From NCBI GenBank assembly GCA_021805585.1, contig JAJZEY010000107.1:1-6688 (forward strand): a stretch of 6,688 bases of DNA. Reading direction: 5' to 3'. Origin of the DNA: Planctomycetota bacterium. Lineage in GTDB: Bacteria > Planctomycetota > Phycisphaerae > WQYP01. The translations under genes were made by a program, and so were the position numbers. Of the stretch, positions 4,844 to 6,688 are shown in pieces. Numbering within the stretch: the stretch's first letter is position 1; each line of letters starts with the position of its first letter. The notes under the pieces were generated by a model. The model was not told the DNA's origin and did not search any database. It was given only the letters and a program-made list of their open reading frames with translations.

Positions 4844-6115
4844 ATGACAATAACGGAATCCGATGTTGTTTCGCACGTTCGGACCATGGGAATCAAAGCC
4901 CGTGCCGCAGCCGCGCAGCTTGTGACCCTTACCGGGGCGGCGCGCAATGCCGCGCTTCTGGCCATGGCCGATGGCTTGATCGCACAGCAGGCGGTCATTC
5001 TTGCGGCCAACGCGGAAGATGTGGCCGCAGCCAGAAGCGATGGTCTTTCTTCCGCCCTGATCGGTCGTCTGACTCTGACCGAGAAAAAACTTGATGCAAT
5101 GGCCCGCGGGATTCGCGAAATTGCCGGTCAGGTGGATCCGGTGGGGCAGACGCTGGAAGCCTCCGACCGTCCCAACGGCCTGCGGGTTGAAAAGCGCCGC
5201 GTGCCGATTGGTGTGATCGGCATTGTGTTTGAAAGCCGACCGAATGTCACCGGCGATGCGGCGGCACTTTGTCTGAAAAGCGCCAATGCCTGCATTCTGC
5301 GCGGCGGCAAGGAATCCGTGCGAAGCAATCTGGCGATTGCCGCGGTTGTTCGGGCCGCACTCAACGGCGCGGGTGTTAATCCCGACGCCGTTCAATTAAT
5401 TGAAACAACGGACCGGGCGGCGGTGGGGGCGTTGGTAACCGCGGAAGGACTGGTGGACCTTGTGATTCCCCGTGGCGGTGAATCGCTGATTCGTGCGGTG
5501 GTCGAACAGGCCACCGTTCCGGTCATTAAGCATTATAAAGGTGTATGCCATATATATATAGATGAGTTTGCTGATATTGAAATGGCGGTCAAAATCGCCC
5601 TTAGCGCCAAAGTGGACGGATGCGCCGTGTGCAATACCGCCGAATGTATTCTGGTGCATGCGGCCGTGGCCGGTCGTGTGCTGCCGGAGCTTGGTCGCGA
5701 ATATCAGGCCGCAGGCGTACAAATGCGGGCCGATGCGGCAAGTCTGCCACTGCTGTCCGGGGCCGTTGCCGCCACCGATGCCGACTGGGGGGTGGAATTT
5801 CTGGATATGATTGTCGCGATCCGTCAGGTCCAGTCACTGGATCAGGCCGTGGACCATATCAATCAATATGGTTCGCAGCACACCGATGCGATTATCACGG
5901 AAAATCTGGAGAAATCGCGGGCTTTTGTCGCCCGTGTCGATTCCGCCAGTGTGATGATCAACGCCTCCACCCGCTGGGCGGATGGATACGAATACGGTCT
6001 GGGCGCGGAAATCGGAATCAGTACGGATAAACTTCATGCCCGCGGTCCCATGGGAGCCGCCGACCTTTGTACTTACAAATTTATCGTCACCGGCCGCGGC
6101 CACATTCGCGTCTGA
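4844..6115 (+). CDS. proA: Glutamate-5-semialdehyde dehydrogenase (gamma-glutamyl phosphate reductase)
   Basis: A 423-residue, full-length ProA, the second step of proline synthesis: NADPH-dependent reduction of gamma-glutamyl phosphate to glutamate-5-semialdehyde in the cytosol. Diagnostic segments are VFESRPNVT (128-136), LRGGKE (152-157), IPRGGE in the middle of the protein, the catalytic-cysteine region with C263 in CAVCNTAEC (260-268), the ProA signature HINQYGSQHTDAII (338-351) and a closing GPMG...YKF stretch typical of the family. ATG 4844 is preceded by GGAGA (4835-4839) at 4 bases. It follows the desulfurase gene by 35 bases and is probably co-transcribed with it. The partner kinase proB is not in the window. 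A run of (AT) repeats at 5550-5560 encodes His-Ile-Tyr-Ile with two ATA codons, unlike its GC-rich surroundings. The gene ends convergent with the minus-strand DUF2950 gene. Confidence 0.96.
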   Translation: MTITESDVVSHVRTMGIKARAAAAQLVTLTGAARNAALLAMADGLIAQQAVILAANAEDVAAARSDGLSSALIGRLTLTEKKLDAMARGIREIAGQVDPVGQTLEASDRPNGLRVEKRRVPIGVIGIVFESRPNVTGDAAALCLKSANACILRGGKESVRSNLAIAAVVRAALNGAGVNPDAVQLIETTDRAAVGALVTAEGLVDLVIPRGGESLIRAVVEQATVPVIKHYKGVCHIYIDEFADIEMAVKIALSAKVDGCAVCNTAECILVHAAVAGRVLPELGREYQAAGVQMRADAASLPLLSGAVAATDADWGVEFLDMIVAIRQVQSLDQAVDHINQYGSQHTDAIITENLEKSRAFVARVDSASVMINASTRWADGYEYGLGAEIGISTDKLHARGPMGAADLCTYKFIVTGRGHIRV

Positions 6116-6157
6116 ACGCGGCGGTTCGGCAGTGTGGATCGCCACAAAATTCGTCGG

Positions 6158-6688
6158 TTATTCCTGCACAAGTGTCCAGGTTTTATCGGGGTTGTAACGG
6201 GTCATGTGCGCCGCGATTTTGTTCGTATCCGGACCAAGGTCTTTCTGATACACCTTTCCCTGCTGATTCACAATAAAGGTCATCACGCCGGAGGCACCAT
6301 ATTTTTCGGGAAATGCCACCAGCGCGAATCCGGCGATCATATTGCCGTTAATCACGTAATTGTATTTTCCGCCCGGTGCCGCGGGTCCCTGCATTTTCAA
6401 AATATGAAACAGATACCCGTGGAATGGATGCGGGCCGTGGCTGTTTTTATGCGCGCCGGGCGTATAGCCCTCGGCGGCCGCCTGGGCCGCCAGCGGGCCG
6501 AAGGGACTTTCCGGCTGATTGGCGGCGGGGGGCCAATAGAGACCGTCGTGTGTTCCCGGTTTGCTGACCATTCGCTGGGCGTATTGCAGCACATCGCTGC
6601 CGTCGTGATATGTAGCGGCATATTGGCGCTGGGCGTAAACGTATGCATCGCACACTTTAATGGTTTCAAGTTCATCGGCCCCGATGTG
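6158..6688 (-). CDS. DUF2950-family protein, C-terminal part (5' end outside window)
   Basis: The last 176 residues of a DUF2950 protein. The frame is open to the right edge, reading HIGADELETIKVC at the boundary, so the true start lies beyond 6688; an internal GTG at 6655 is not a credible start. Family landmarks are a helix-like VYAQRQYA, DGLYWPP, SPFGPLAAQAAAEGY, HPFHGYLFHIL, QGPAAPGGKYNY, GNMIAGFALVAFPEKYG, SGVMTFIVNQQGKVYQKDLG and an end with Asp-Lys-Thr-Trp. Members are usually exported or envelope proteins of unknown function; the signal peptide would be in the missing part, so location cannot be confirmed. A His-rich stretch (five His in 18 residues, 6401-6451) could bind metal. It is transcribed towards proA, with 42 bases between the two stops, and is probably a separate unit. 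Confidence 0.88.
   Translation of the reverse strand, partial: HIGADELETIKVCDAYVYAQRQYAATYHDGSDVLQYAQRMVSKPGTHDGLYWPPAANQPESPFGPLAAQAAAEGYTPGAHKNSHGPHPFHGYLFHILKMQGPAAPGGKYNYVINGNMIAGFALVAFPEKYGASGVMTFIVNQQGKVYQKDLGPDTNKIAAHMTRYNPDKTWTLVQE

Noticed and set aside
4841..5395. Minus-strand open frame of 184 codons opposite the start of proA
   Set aside because: Antisense shadow of a strongly conserved enzyme gene; no independent support.
6092..6101. Perfect 10-base palindrome GGCCGCGGCC
   Set aside because: It lies within the conserved end of proA and is easily explained by Gly-Arg-Gly codons in GC-rich DNA.
6107..6146. Bidirectional terminator in the convergent proA/DUF2950 gap
   Set aside because: Two short hairpins exist (CGCGT/ACGCG at 6107-6120 and TGTGG/CCACA at 6133-6146), but stems are only 5 bp and neither strand shows a T-run directly after them.

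Overview
This is a moderately GC-rich, gene-dense bacterial stretch of ordinary chromosomal metabolism. I see no RNA genes, mobile elements, CRISPR arrays or phage genes. The lineage cannot be fixed from sequence alone. The mix of a CysO/ThiF sulfur-carrier set, tandem DinB-fold proteins and a DUF2950 protein would suit a Planctomycetota, Verrucomicrobiota or Acidobacteriota-type genome. My lean towards Planctomycetota is a weak inference.

Layout, plus strand: the C-terminal half of threonine synthase (thrC, cut by the left edge) is followed after a 78-base gap by three closely spaced genes. These are a CysO/MoaD/ThiS-type sulfur carrier ending in Gly-Gly, a small NIL-domain protein 1 base further on, and a ThiF/MoeB/HesA-type adenylyltransferase that should activate the carrier. 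Two DinB-superfamily paralogues come next (2381-2866 and 3033-3533), evidently a tandem duplication. Then come a class V aminotransferase-type cysteine desulfurase (3633-4808) and, 35 bases later, proA (glutamate-5-semialdehyde dehydrogenase). On the minus strand, converging on proA, is the C-terminal part of a DUF2950 protein that runs off the right edge.

How it may work together: the desulfurase can release sulfur from cysteine, the ThiF-like enzyme can adenylate the Gly-Gly end of the carrier, and the carrier would become a thiocarboxylate used to build a sulfur amino acid or cofactor. The first gene of the set is a fold-type II PLP enzyme acting on O-phosphohomoserine. This parallels mycobacterial CysM, another fold-type II PLP enzyme, which uses O-phosphoserine and CysO thiocarboxylate. 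The cluster could therefore be a thiocarboxylate-dependent route from phosphohomoserine to homocysteine, or a cysteine/methionine branch co-regulated with threonine synthesis. That is the most interesting hypothesis here and is unproven.

Regulatory signals are modest: a perfect TATAAT upstream of the desulfurase with a 13-base palindrome over the expected -35 position, a weaker promoter candidate before the second DinB gene, and GC-rich hairpins in four of the gaps. None of the hairpins has a convincing U-tract. There is no gene-free stretch longer than about 170 bases.
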